Origin: Deltaproteobacteria bacterium | GTDB lineage: Bacteria > Desulfobacterota > Binatia > DP-6 | Direction: 5' to 3' | Length of the DNA stretch: 5,566 nt | Assembly: GCA_005879205.1 (NCBI GenBank) | Contig: VBLD01000220.1 | Coordinates: forward strand, 967-6,532 | Part shown: piece after piece, positions 1 through 5,566 of the stretch | Layout: the number at the start of each line of letters is the position of its first letter | Numbering within the stretch: the stretch's first letter is position 1 | Notes under the pieces: generated by a model | The model's input: the letters and a program-made list of their open reading frames with translations, nothing else | The model's database searches: none | Told to the model about the DNA's origin: nothing | Position numbers and translations under genes: made by a program

Positions 1-82
1 CCGCTTCAAGAAGGCCATGAGCCCGGCGGACGAGAAGGCCATCCTGCAGAGCTGGGGTTTCTCCGCCGACGACGTCCAATGA
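1..82 (+). CDS. C-terminal end of an unrecognised protein (partial)
   Basis: An open frame enters from the left edge (first full codon at position 2) and ends with TGA at 80-82. It encodes 26 residues, starting RFKKAMSPADEKAILQSWGF and ending in ADDVQ. Codons are strongly G/C-ending, as in the other genes here, and the composition (charged amphipathic stretch, then W-G-F) looks like a real protein tail. Too little is present to assign a family. It faces the glycosyltransferase gene tail to tail, with 58 bp between the two stops. No convincing terminator is visible in that gap. Confidence 0.6.
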   Translation, partial: RFKKAMSPADEKAILQSWGFSADDVQ

Positions 83-140
83 ATGTATCGGCTCTGGCCG
101 GCAACCGCGAATCGAGCGACTGACGGCGGAGCGCGACGGT

Positions 141-2369
141 CTACGCGTTCGGGCCCACGACCAACACGTAGGTTTGATCGTCGTCGAACGAAAGACCGTG
201 GAAACCGGGATCCTTCGCGACCTGCGCGGCATAGTACTCGCGGTATCCCGTCGCGAGGAAGGGCTTCAGCCCTCCGGCCACGAGCGCGTCGTAGACGGCC
301 TGAACGTAGCCGGGCGGCTTCTCGTCCGCGGCGTACACGAACAGTCCGGGCTTGCTTCGGAAGGAAAGCGCGCGCTGGGCGCGGACTTGCCAGCCTGCTT
401 TCGTGAAGAGATCCCGCAGGGCGGAGGCCAGGTCGCGGGACGCCTGGCTGCCGTCGTCGAAGCGGAGCCATACCGGCGTTCCAGGGGCTTCGCTGCGGAG
501 CCGCGCCAGGATGGCGTCCTGGGTGCCCGTGCCGAGCGGTGCGCTCCGGTGATCGGAGGGTTCGTTGCGTGAGGCGACGGTCCCGGTCACCGCGTCGCGT
601 GCCATCGCGAGCTTTTCCTTGATCTTCGGGTCGTTCCGGTAGCGATCATCTTCCAGCATGCTCGTATAGAGCTGCACTCGCGCATTGCGTGCGAGCGGGC
701 TGTTCGGCTTCAGCTCGAGGACGCGGAGCATGTATCGCTCCGCACGCGGGTAGTTCTTGCGCGCGAGGTAGAGGTCGCCGAGCCTGCGCATCGACGCGAT
801 GAACATCTCCGGTTTGATCGCGACGGCTCTTTCGAAGGCGCGGATGGCGTCCTCTTCCTTGCCGCGGCGCAGATAGTCCTCCCCCATGTCGTGGAGCGAC
901 ATGCCCATGGACTTGTTGTGCGCCTCTGCCATCCAGTCGGGCCAGGCGAGCGAGAACAGTCCCGCGGAGGTCATCAGCATCGTCGCGAACGCCAGGCTCT
1001 GCCAGGCCCGCTCACGGAGCCTGTCCTTGAGCCAGACCACGGCGGTGGCGGCGAGCACCGCCAGGCACGGGAGCACCGTCGCGCGATAGCGGGCAAAGAC
1101 CATGAAGGGGAGCATGGTCGCGCAGTACACGACCACGATCCACGCCAGGAGGCGATAGGGCCAGCCCTTACGCCACGATACGAAGGCGCCGAGGATCGAC
1201 AGCGGAAACAGCTGCCCCATCCAGAGGAGCGGCAGGCGGAGCACGGGTGAGCTCTCGGCCTGCACGTCGACGCTGTGATTGTCGGAGTTCTCGTACTGGT
1301 GGAAGAAGAGCCGGAAATTGCGCCACGCGCGCTGCACGACCGCGCCCGGGTCGGCCAGCATGGCCGTCACGGCCTGCCGCCCCCAATAGGAGGAGGTCTC
1401 GGCCGCGGAAAGCGGGTGCTGCACCCGGCGCTCGGCTTCCGCCCGAAAGTCGCCCTCCTCGAAGTGCGGGTCGGGGTGCAGGAACGGGCAGGCGTACGAG
1501 CCGTCGCCGGTGGCACACACCTGACCGACGTAGAGGTTCTGGCCGAAATTCGCCGTCGTCGGGATGAACTCCCCGCTCACCGCCACGTTCCGGATGGTGG
1601 CCAGGCCGATCACGCCGAGCGCACCGGCGAGAAACGCACCGGCACGAGCCGTCCGCCCGCGCAGCGTGGAGTCCGCTGCCGGATGGCTGGCCAGCGCGAC
1701 GGCGCCGAGCACCACGAAGAGCAGCAGGTTTCCCCGGCTGAGCACCGCAAGGCCGAGCGCCATCCCGGACAGCACGAGACTGCGCGGCGAGGCGCCGAAG
1801 TACAGCACGAGCGCACCCGTCGAGAGGACGAGACAGAGCGTCGTCTTCTCCAGGGTCCCGTCGTAGTACACCGCCGGGATGAACAGACCGATCAGCAGGG
1901 CGGCCAGATTCCCCACGGCCACCGAACCCGCGATCCGCCGGCCGAGCAGCGCCGCCAGACAGCAGGTCACGACGCCGAGGACGCACTGAATCACACGAAC
2001 CAGCAGGAGGCTCCGACCGAAGACGGCATACAGTCCGGCCAGGAAATAGGCGTAGAGCGGGTCGACCCAGAACGGTCCCTTTCCTCCCGCCCAATCCCCG
2101 CGCGCGATGCCTTGGGCCCATTCGTCGTAGTAGGCGTGATCCAGCTGAAGCTCGTCGACGAACGGGGTCCCCCGAAGGAAGCCGACGTTGGCGAGCCGCA
2201 GTATCCCCGCGACCACCAGGATGGACGGGAGAAACCACGGCGCGACGAGCGCCCGATCGAGGGCAGCACCGAGGGTTTCGCCCCGGCCGGCCGGCGCCGG
2301 TTTCGCGCCGGTCGGCGGAGCCGCACGCGGTCCGTCTTGCCTCTGCTTCCGCTTCGACTTCCGCGACAT
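141..2369 (-). CDS. GT39/GT-C-type membrane glycosyltransferase with TPRs and a C-terminal alpha/beta domain
   Basis: 742 residues. The K/R-rich N-terminus (MSRKSKRK) is followed by roughly ten membrane segments between about 45 and 474. The first loop has the acidic/aromatic cluster of GT-C enzymes (D72 E73, D77, Y80 Y81 D82 E83), then G-D-W (91-93) and D-P-L-Y-A-Y-F-L-A-G-L-Y near 103-114. An R-N...S-G-E-F...N-F-G-Q-N-L-Y-V-G stretch (260-282) is also typical of GT39-like proteins. C285 and C294 lie in a large loop and could pair. Residues about 489-560 hold two TPR motifs, the second ending L-E-L-K-P-N-S. Residues about 617-742 form an unassigned alpha/beta domain. Members of this superfamily transfer sugars from polyprenyl-phosphate donors at the outer face of the inner membrane; the acceptor here is unknown. 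With an N-in start and an odd helix count, the tail would be periplasmic (inference). The ATG at 2369 is chosen because sequence further upstream is Arg-rich, unlike a protein, and overlaps the divergent gene. No strong Shine-Dalgarno is seen. Confidence 0.85.
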   Translation of the reverse strand: MSRKSKRKQRQDGPRAAPPTGAKPAPAGRGETLGAALDRALVAPWFLPSILVVAGILRLANVGFLRGTPFVDELQLDHAYYDEWAQGIARGDWAGGKGPFWVDPLYAYFLAGLYAVFGRSLLLVRVIQCVLGVVTCCLAALLGRRIAGSVAVGNLAALLIGLFIPAVYYDGTLEKTTLCLVLSTGALVLYFGASPRSLVLSGMALGLAVLSRGNLLLFVVLGAVALASHPAADSTLRGRTARAGAFLAGALGVIGLATIRNVAVSGEFIPTTANFGQNLYVGQVCATGDGSYACPFLHPDPHFEEGDFRAEAERRVQHPLSAAETSSYWGRQAVTAMLADPGAVVQRAWRNFRLFFHQYENSDNHSVDVQAESSPVLRLPLLWMGQLFPLSILGAFVSWRKGWPYRLLAWIVVVYCATMLPFMVFARYRATVLPCLAVLAATAVVWLKDRLRERAWQSLAFATMLMTSAGLFSLAWPDWMAEAHNKSMGMSLHDMGEDYLRRGKEEDAIRAFERAVAIKPEMFIASMRRLGDLYLARKNYPRAERYMLRVLELKPNSPLARNARVQLYTSMLEDDRYRNDPKIKEKLAMARDAVTGTVASRNEPSDHRSAPLGTGTQDAILARLRSEAPGTPVWLRFDDGSQASRDLASALRDLFTKAGWQVRAQRALSFRSKPGLFVYAADEKPPGYVQAVYDALVAGGLKPFLATGYREYYAAQVAKDPGFHGLSFDDDQTYVLVVGPNA

Positions 2370-2471
2370 TGGCGGCAGGCGCCCTGGGAGGCGCGCCAGG
2401 TGCTTACTACGGGACGCTCTCCGCCGGCAACTTGACCGGGCATGGAACTCTGGCTTTAGCTGGTCGCGATC
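2370..2471. promoter_or_regulatory. Divergent intergenic region between glycosyltransferase and LamG genes
   Basis: This 102-bp spacer separates the two divergent start codons, so promoters for both genes probably lie in it or reach into the coding regions. It contains a 5-bp inverted repeat, GCGCC (2379-2383) and GGCGC (2390-2394) with a 6-nt loop, which could be an operator or simply GC-rich background. A possible sigma-70-like promoter for the plus-strand gene is listed separately. On the minus strand no convincing -35/-10 pair is visible; the best -10 resemblance (TAGTAA, reading leftward around 2402-2407) has a poorly spaced -35. No small gene fits here. Confidence 0.4.
2432..2460 (+). 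promoter_or_regulatory. Possible sigma-70-type promoter for the LamG gene
   Basis: TTGACC (2432-2437; five of six match the -35 consensus) is separated by 17 bp from TTTAGC (2455-2460; three of six match the -10 consensus). Transcription would start near 2467, about five bases before the ATG at 2472. That would give a nearly leaderless mRNA, in keeping with the absence of a Shine-Dalgarno sequence before this start. The -10 box is weak, so this is a suggestion only. Confidence 0.3.
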
Positions 2472-3527
2472 ATGGCTGGCAGACGCGCACCTGCTGCCCC
2501 GGCGACTCCCGGTGCCGGAGTCCGTGTCGCCGTGCTCGCGCTCATCGCTCTCCTGCTCGTGCTCGTGCTGGTCACCCGTCGCGACCGTGTGCCGGCGCGA
2601 GCGGGGTCCGCCCGTACGATGAGCGCAAGGCCGCACCCTGCCGGGAGCACGAATTCCGCAAGCGACGGCCGCGGCGTCGAGGCGCCGGGAGCGCCCCCGC
2701 TCGCGGCCGAATCGACCGCGCGGAACTCGCCGTCGTACGACACGCCCTCGCTCGGTTCCGAGGATCCGGCGGCGACGCACCGAAGGCGAGAGAGAGATTG
2801 GACGGAGGTCCCCGGCGGTCCCCCGCCGCGGCATCAACGGACGCGGCGGCGGCCGCGCGCCGAAGGCGGGGCGGTCGCCGCCGGGTCAGCCGGCCAGCCG
2901 GCCGTCGTCGCGAGCGAGGTCGGGACGCAGGGAGCGCCGGCCCGTCTCGCGGGCGGGGAGCGTACGCCGGCGGTCGCCCCCGCCCCGCCGCCCGTCCCGC
3001 CGGAGGTCGTCGAGAGCCCGGTCGCGACCGAGTACGAGACGTTCAGCGAGACCGATGCGGGCGAGCAGAAGGGGCTCACCGGCGCCGGCGGCACGATCTC
3101 CTTCTGGCTCCAGCCGGCGTGGGACGCCACGAGTCAGGACGGCGCGTCGTTCGTCCGCCTCGGCGACGACCGCGTGCGCATCTCCAAGAGCGACACCTAC
3201 CTGCGTTTCGAGATCACGAATGCGGATGGCCAGCCGACCGCCCTGGGCATGCCGATCGCGGGCTGGAATCCGGGCGATTGGCACCAGGTGGTCACCACTT
3301 GGGACGGCCGCGTCATCTCCTTCTTCGTCGACGGCAGGCTGGTCGGACAGAACGCCTACGAAGGGCAGATCGAGCTGCCGCGCAACCCGAGACTCTACGT
3401 CGGAACGAACGCGCCGGGGGAGCCGGTCGCGCCGGGACTGGTCGCGGATGTCAGAGTCCAGAACCGGCCGCTCACGGGGGACACCGTGTCGCGTCGGTTC
3501 GAGGAGAGCAGGCCTCCGCAGCGCTAG
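2472..3527 (+). CDS. Membrane-anchored LamG/concanavalin-like jellyroll domain protein
   Basis: 351 residues. One hydrophobic segment (about 17-35, rich in Leu/Val/Ala) is flanked by Arg on both sides and works as a signal anchor or uncleaved signal. A Pro/Ala/Gly/Arg-rich, probably disordered linker follows (about 36-185). The C-terminal part (about 200-345) reads as a LamG-type jellyroll (Laminin_G_3-like): G-T-I-S-F-W-L-Q-P-A-W at 207-217, G-D-W-H-Q-V-V-T-T-W-D-G at 268-279, F-F-V-D-G-R-L-V-G at 284-292, L-Y-V-G at 308-311 and a closing D-V-R-V-Q-N-R-P-L at 326-334. Such domains bind glycans or proteins outside the cytoplasm; no ligand can be named. An in-frame TAG at 2457-2459 limits the start, and ATG 2472 places the membrane segment near the N-terminus. 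There is no clear ribosome binding site. Residues 103-130 are unusually Arg-rich with AGG/AGA/CGA codons. The gene ends convergently with pilT, overlapping by four bases. Confidence 0.8.
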   Translation: MAGRRAPAAPATPGAGVRVAVLALIALLLVLVLVTRRDRVPARAGSARTMSARPHPAGSTNSASDGRGVEAPGAPPLAAESTARNSPSYDTPSLGSEDPAATHRRRERDWTEVPGGPPPRHQRTRRRPRAEGGAVAAGSAGQPAVVASEVGTQGAPARLAGGERTPAVAPAPPPVPPEVVESPVATEYETFSETDAGEQKGLTGAGGTISFWLQPAWDATSQDGASFVRLGDDRVRISKSDTYLRFEITNADGQPTALGMPIAGWNPGDWHQVVTTWDGRVISFFVDGRLVGQNAYEGQIELPRNPRLYVGTNAPGEPVAPGLVADVRVQNRPLTGDTVSRRFEESRPPQR

Positions 3528-4567
3528 GCGGCGACGCCCGGCATGCCGGCGGGCCGCGGGGGCATCGCCGACTGGTCGACGAGGCCGCGCTTCACGAGGT
3601 CGGCGAGCGCCATCTCGAGCGTCTGCATCCCGACGCGCTGCCCGGTCTGCATCATCGACGGGAGCTGATGCAGCTTCGCCTCGCGGATCAGGTTCCGCAC
3701 CGCCGGCGCCCCCACCAGGATCTCGCAGGCCGCGACCCGGCCCCCGCCCTTCTTCTTGACGAGCGTCTGGGCGATCACCGCCTCGAGCGATTCGGAGAGC
3801 ATGGTCCGGATCTGTCCCTGCTGGCCCGCGGGGAACACGTCGATGATGCGGTCGATCGTCTTGGGCGCGCTCGAGGTGTGCAGCGTCCCGAAGACGAGGT
3901 GGCCGGTCTCGGCCGCGGTGAGCGCCAGCGAGATCGTTTCGAGATCCCGCATCTCGCCGATCAGGATGACGTCCGGGTCCTCGCGCAGCGCGCTGCGGAG
4001 CGCGTTGGAGAAGGAGTTCGTGTGCGGCCCGACCTCGCGCTGGTTCACCAGACAGCGCTTGGGGCGGTGCACGAACTCGATCGGATCCTCGACGGTCAGG
4101 ATGTGGGCATCCCAGGTGGCGTTGATCAGGTCGACCATCGCGGCGAGCGTCGTCGACTTCCCGGAGCCCGTCGGGCCGGTGACCAGGACGAGACCGCGCT
4201 CGCGGGAGCAGAGCTCCTTCAGCACGGGCGGCAGCTGGAGGGACTCGAGCGAGGGGATCGTCGTCGGAATCGTCCGGAGCACGGCTCCGGGACCGCGGCT
4301 GTGCAGGAACACGTTGACGCGGAAGCGCCCCTGGCCGGGAAGCTCGCACGCGAAGTCGACCTCGTGGTCGGTCTCGAACGCCTTGCGCTGCGGCTCGTGC
4401 ATGATCTCGTGGGCGAGCGCGAGCACCTCGGAGGCGCCGAGCGGCGGATGGTCCGTGCGCGCGAGGTCGCCGTGGATGCGCAGAAGCGGTGGCTCTCCCG
4501 TGCTCAGATGCAGATCCGAGGCGCCCTTCTCCACCGTCTCGCGCAGCAGGTCTGACATCGTCGGCAT
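3524..4567 (-). CDS. pilT: Type IV pilus retraction ATPase PilT
   Basis: 347 residues, close to the usual PilT length of about 345. PilT is the cytoplasmic hexameric ATPase that powers pilus disassembly and retraction, used in twitching motility, surface sensing and DNA uptake. The N-terminal domain has the family opening (E-K-G-A-S-D-L-H-L-S, 13-22). The ATPase core has Walker A GPTGSGKST (131-139), the Asp box T-V-E-D-P-I-E-F (158-165), Walker B with catalytic Glu (D-V-I-L-I-G-E-M-R-D, 199-208, E205) and the His box T-G-H-L-V-F-G-T-L-H-T (221-231). The PilT-type A-V-R-N-L-I-R-E motif (289-296), close to the AIRNLIRE sequence needed for retraction in known PilTs, argues against PilB. All key residues are intact. 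ATG 4567 is chosen over the in-frame ATG 4558 and over upstream extensions because GGAGG lies six bases before it. No other pilus gene is in the window. A sigma-54-type site lies upstream. Confidence 0.96.
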   Translation of the reverse strand: MPTMSDLLRETVEKGASDLHLSTGEPPLLRIHGDLARTDHPPLGASEVLALAHEIMHEPQRKAFETDHEVDFACELPGQGRFRVNVFLHSRGPGAVLRTIPTTIPSLESLQLPPVLKELCSRERGLVLVTGPTGSGKSTTLAAMVDLINATWDAHILTVEDPIEFVHRPKRCLVNQREVGPHTNSFSNALRSALREDPDVILIGEMRDLETISLALTAAETGHLVFGTLHTSSAPKTIDRIIDVFPAGQQGQIRTMLSESLEAVIAQTLVKKKGGGRVAACEILVGAPAVRNLIREAKLHQLPSMMQTGQRVGMQTLEMALADLVKRGLVDQSAMPPRPAGMPGVAA

Positions 4568-4573
4568 CGGTAT

Positions 4574-4581
4574 CCTCCCCC
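4574..4581 (-). promoter_or_regulatory. Ribosome binding site of pilT
   Basis: On the minus strand GGGGGAGG ends six bases before the ATG at 4567. This is a strong Shine-Dalgarno at good spacing and fixes the PilT start, ruling out the longer in-frame reading that begins at 4639. Confidence 0.85.
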
Positions 4582-4608
4582 GGGCCGCGGCGGGCCGGTG
4601 CGCCGCAG

Positions 4609-4624
4609 TGCAAGGGGCCTGCCA
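4609..4624 (-). promoter_or_regulatory. Sigma-54 (RpoN) -24/-12 promoter candidate for pilT
   Basis: The minus strand reads TGGCAGGCCCCTTGCA. The consensus TGGCACG-N4-TTGCW is met at every fixed position except the sixth (G for C). The invariant GG (-24) and GC (-12) are present at correct spacing. Transcription would begin near 4598, giving a leader of about 31 bases that contains the strong pilT ribosome binding site. Position, direction and spacing all fit pilT. RpoN control is well known for pilin genes (PilS/PilR-pilA), so RpoN control of a retraction ATPase gene is plausible. The enhancer-binding activator cannot be identified from this window. Confidence 0.65.
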
Positions 4625-4685
4625 AGGGCGAGCCGCCATTGCGCCCGGGGGCAGCGGCCGCTACCGAGCGACACCGGGATGGCGC

Positions 4686-4709
4686 GGCGTCGCGATCTGG
4701 TCGCGCGCC
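4686..4709 (-). terminator. Hairpin after the beta-rich gene, possible terminator
   Basis: GGCGTCGCGA (4686-4695) and TCGCGCGCC (4701-4709) pair into a nine-base-pair stem with one bulged base and a five-base loop. It begins 21 bases past the TAG stop (4731-4733) of the upstream minus-strand gene and lies before the pilT promoter, which is where a terminator would separate the two genes. No T-run follows on the minus strand, so it is not a classical intrinsic terminator. It may instead protect an mRNA 3' end, or be chance in GC-rich DNA. Confidence 0.35.
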
Positions 4710-4730
4710 GACGACGGGAGAACGTCCGCG

Positions 4731-5566
4731 CTACCGCGCAGGCCGGTAGACGTCCGGCCCCTGAAGCGTCACGTGATCGGCGTAGAGCCGTCCGTCGGCG
4801 CCGTCGAGCGCGACACTCACCCACACCGTGTCCGCGAGCCCCGGGCCGTAGGCGAGGCGGCCGCCGACGTCGAGATTCGGGAATGTCGCGCTGAGCGCCA
4901 CCGGGTCGTAGGCGATCGTCGCGCTGCCCTGTGCGAGCGGAGTGGTGCCGCTCGCGAGGAGGTAGCCCGGCATCGCGATCGTGTAGCGCACCGTTCCCGT
5001 GTCGGTGCCGGGCGGAGCGACGATGGGGATGTTCACGGGCCCTGTCCCGGCCACGACGCTCCACGGCGGCAGCCCCGGGGGCAGCGACGGCGTGTCCTTT
5101 GCGACCACGTAGACGTCGAAGCCGCCGTCCACCGCGCCGAGGACCGTCCCGGTCGGGTACGGTGGTACACGCCCGGCGTGTTGACCGTGAAGTCCTGCGC
5201 AGGGTCGTAGAAGTAGCCGACGGGGTTGGCGCGCCCGGTGACCGTGTGGCCCTCGGGCCCGGTCACGACGACGCTCACGGCGGCGGGCAGCGTCGGGGCG
5301 AGCTCGGCGGCGAAGGAGAAGGTGTCGCCGACTTCGAGGATCGTACCGGGGCGCACGGCGAGCGGGACGACGAAGCCGTCGATCGCCTGACCCTGCAGCG
5401 TGAGCAGCGGCCCGTCGAAGGGTCCGCCGTTGGCGCCCTCGAAGGGCGGGAAGACGTACGTTTCCCCGGACTCGTCGTCGGGAAGGTGCATCCACAGGCT
5501 CGCGTAGATGCCGTACCCCTGGACCGCGTGCACGGTGTCGCGGTATACGGCGCCGCCGAACTGGAA
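4731..5566 (-). pseudogene. Beta-rich, probably exported protein, partial and frameshifted
   Basis: The gene enters from the right edge and ends with TAG at 4731-4733. From 5566 to about 5165 one frame reads as a good protein (F-Q-F-G-G-A-V-Y-R-D-T, later V-V-V-T-G-P-E-G-H-T-V-T-G and F-T-V-N-T-P-G-V-Y). After that, sense continues only in a second frame, from P-P-Y-P-T-G-T-V-L-G (from 5165) to G-P-D-V-Y-R-P-A-R at the stop. The first frame otherwise turns Arg/Ser-rich and stops at 5033. Alternating hydrophobic residues, many G/T/V/D, few Lys and no membrane segment suggest tandem beta-sandwich (Ig-like) domains of an exported protein. No family is recognised and the N-terminus is outside the window. 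A strand expected after P-G-V-Y seems missing, so more than one base may be lost. A sequencing or assembly error is the alternative to true gene decay. Confidence 0.6.

Noticed and set aside
89..100. Small hairpin CGGC-TCTG-GCCG between the convergent stops at 82 and 141
   Set aside because: The stem is only four base pairs and no T-run follows in either direction, so it is not distinguishable from chance in GC-rich DNA.
1275..2435. 386-codon plus-strand open frame antisense to the glycosyltransferase
   Set aside because: Composition is Arg/Glu/His-rich, there are no motifs, and it lies wholly opposite a convincing membrane protein gene.
2370..2837. In-frame upstream extension of the glycosyltransferase (156 more residues)
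   Set aside because: The translation is Arg/Ser/Gly-rich with no protein-like pattern and overlaps the start and linker of the LamG gene. MSRKSKRK at 2369 is a typical start just before the first membrane segment.
2887..2902. Tandem pair of CAGCCGGC in the LamG linker
   Set aside because: Only two 8-base units inside Ala/Gly/Pro-rich coding sequence; this is normal low-complexity linker DNA, not a repeat element.
2369..4555. 728-codon open frame on the plus strand
   Set aside because: It is antisense to pilT over its 3' half and out of frame with the LamG gene over its 5' half. Composition is Arg/Gly/Ala-rich, an effect of stop-poor GC-rich DNA. No domain is recognisable.
2886..4625. 579-codon minus-strand open frame
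   Set aside because: It is an alternate-frame shadow of pilT and the LamG gene, with an Arg/Ala/Asp-rich translation. The PilT frame carries all ATPase motifs.
4568..4639. Longer PilT start giving 24 extra residues
   Set aside because: The extra residues do not resemble PilT, the stretch contains the sigma-54-type site, and the strong ribosome binding site points to 4567.
4653..4662. Ten-base palindrome AGCGGCCGCT upstream of pilT
   Set aside because: GC-rich self-complementary decamers are common in such DNA. There is no second copy or spacing that suggests an operator.

Overview
The window is very GC-rich DNA with tightly packed genes and G/C-ending codons. It comes from a bacterium that has type IV pili: a complete PilT retraction ATPase is encoded. 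A near-consensus sigma-54 (-24/-12) site in front of pilT and the general gene style suggest a high-GC Gram-negative of the deltaproteobacterial/Myxococcota/Binatota or Acidobacteriota sort. That placement is inference only; no rRNA or other phylogenetic marker is present.

Layout, left to right: (1) the last 26 codons of an unrecognised plus-strand gene (stop 80-82). (2) A minus-strand gene (141-2369) for a 742-residue GT-C/GT39-type membrane glycosyltransferase, with two TPR motifs and an unassigned C-terminal alpha/beta domain. (3) A 102-bp divergent intergenic region. (4) A plus-strand gene (2472-3527) for a membrane-anchored protein with a long low-complexity linker and a C-terminal LamG/concanavalin-like jellyroll domain. 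(5) A minus-strand pilT (3524-4567), whose stop codon overlaps that of the LamG gene in a shared CTAG. (6) A 163-bp gap with the pilT ribosome binding site, the sigma-54-type promoter and a hairpin. (7) A minus-strand gene for a beta-rich, probably exported protein (4731 to beyond 5566). It runs off the right edge and is interrupted by a frameshift near 5160-5170.

No mobile element, CRISPR array, tRNA or rRNA was seen. The genes do not form one operon: orientation alternates, giving one divergent pair (glycosyltransferase/LamG), two convergent pairs, and one co-directional pair (beta-rich gene then pilT) separated by a gap carrying its own promoter. A loose common theme is the cell surface: lipid-linked sugar transfer, a surface carbohydrate- or protein-binding fold, pilus retraction and an exported beta-sandwich protein. 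A functional link between them is not shown. The least ordinary points are the pilT sigma-54 promoter, the composite glycosyltransferase, and the frameshift that appears to remove part of a beta domain.
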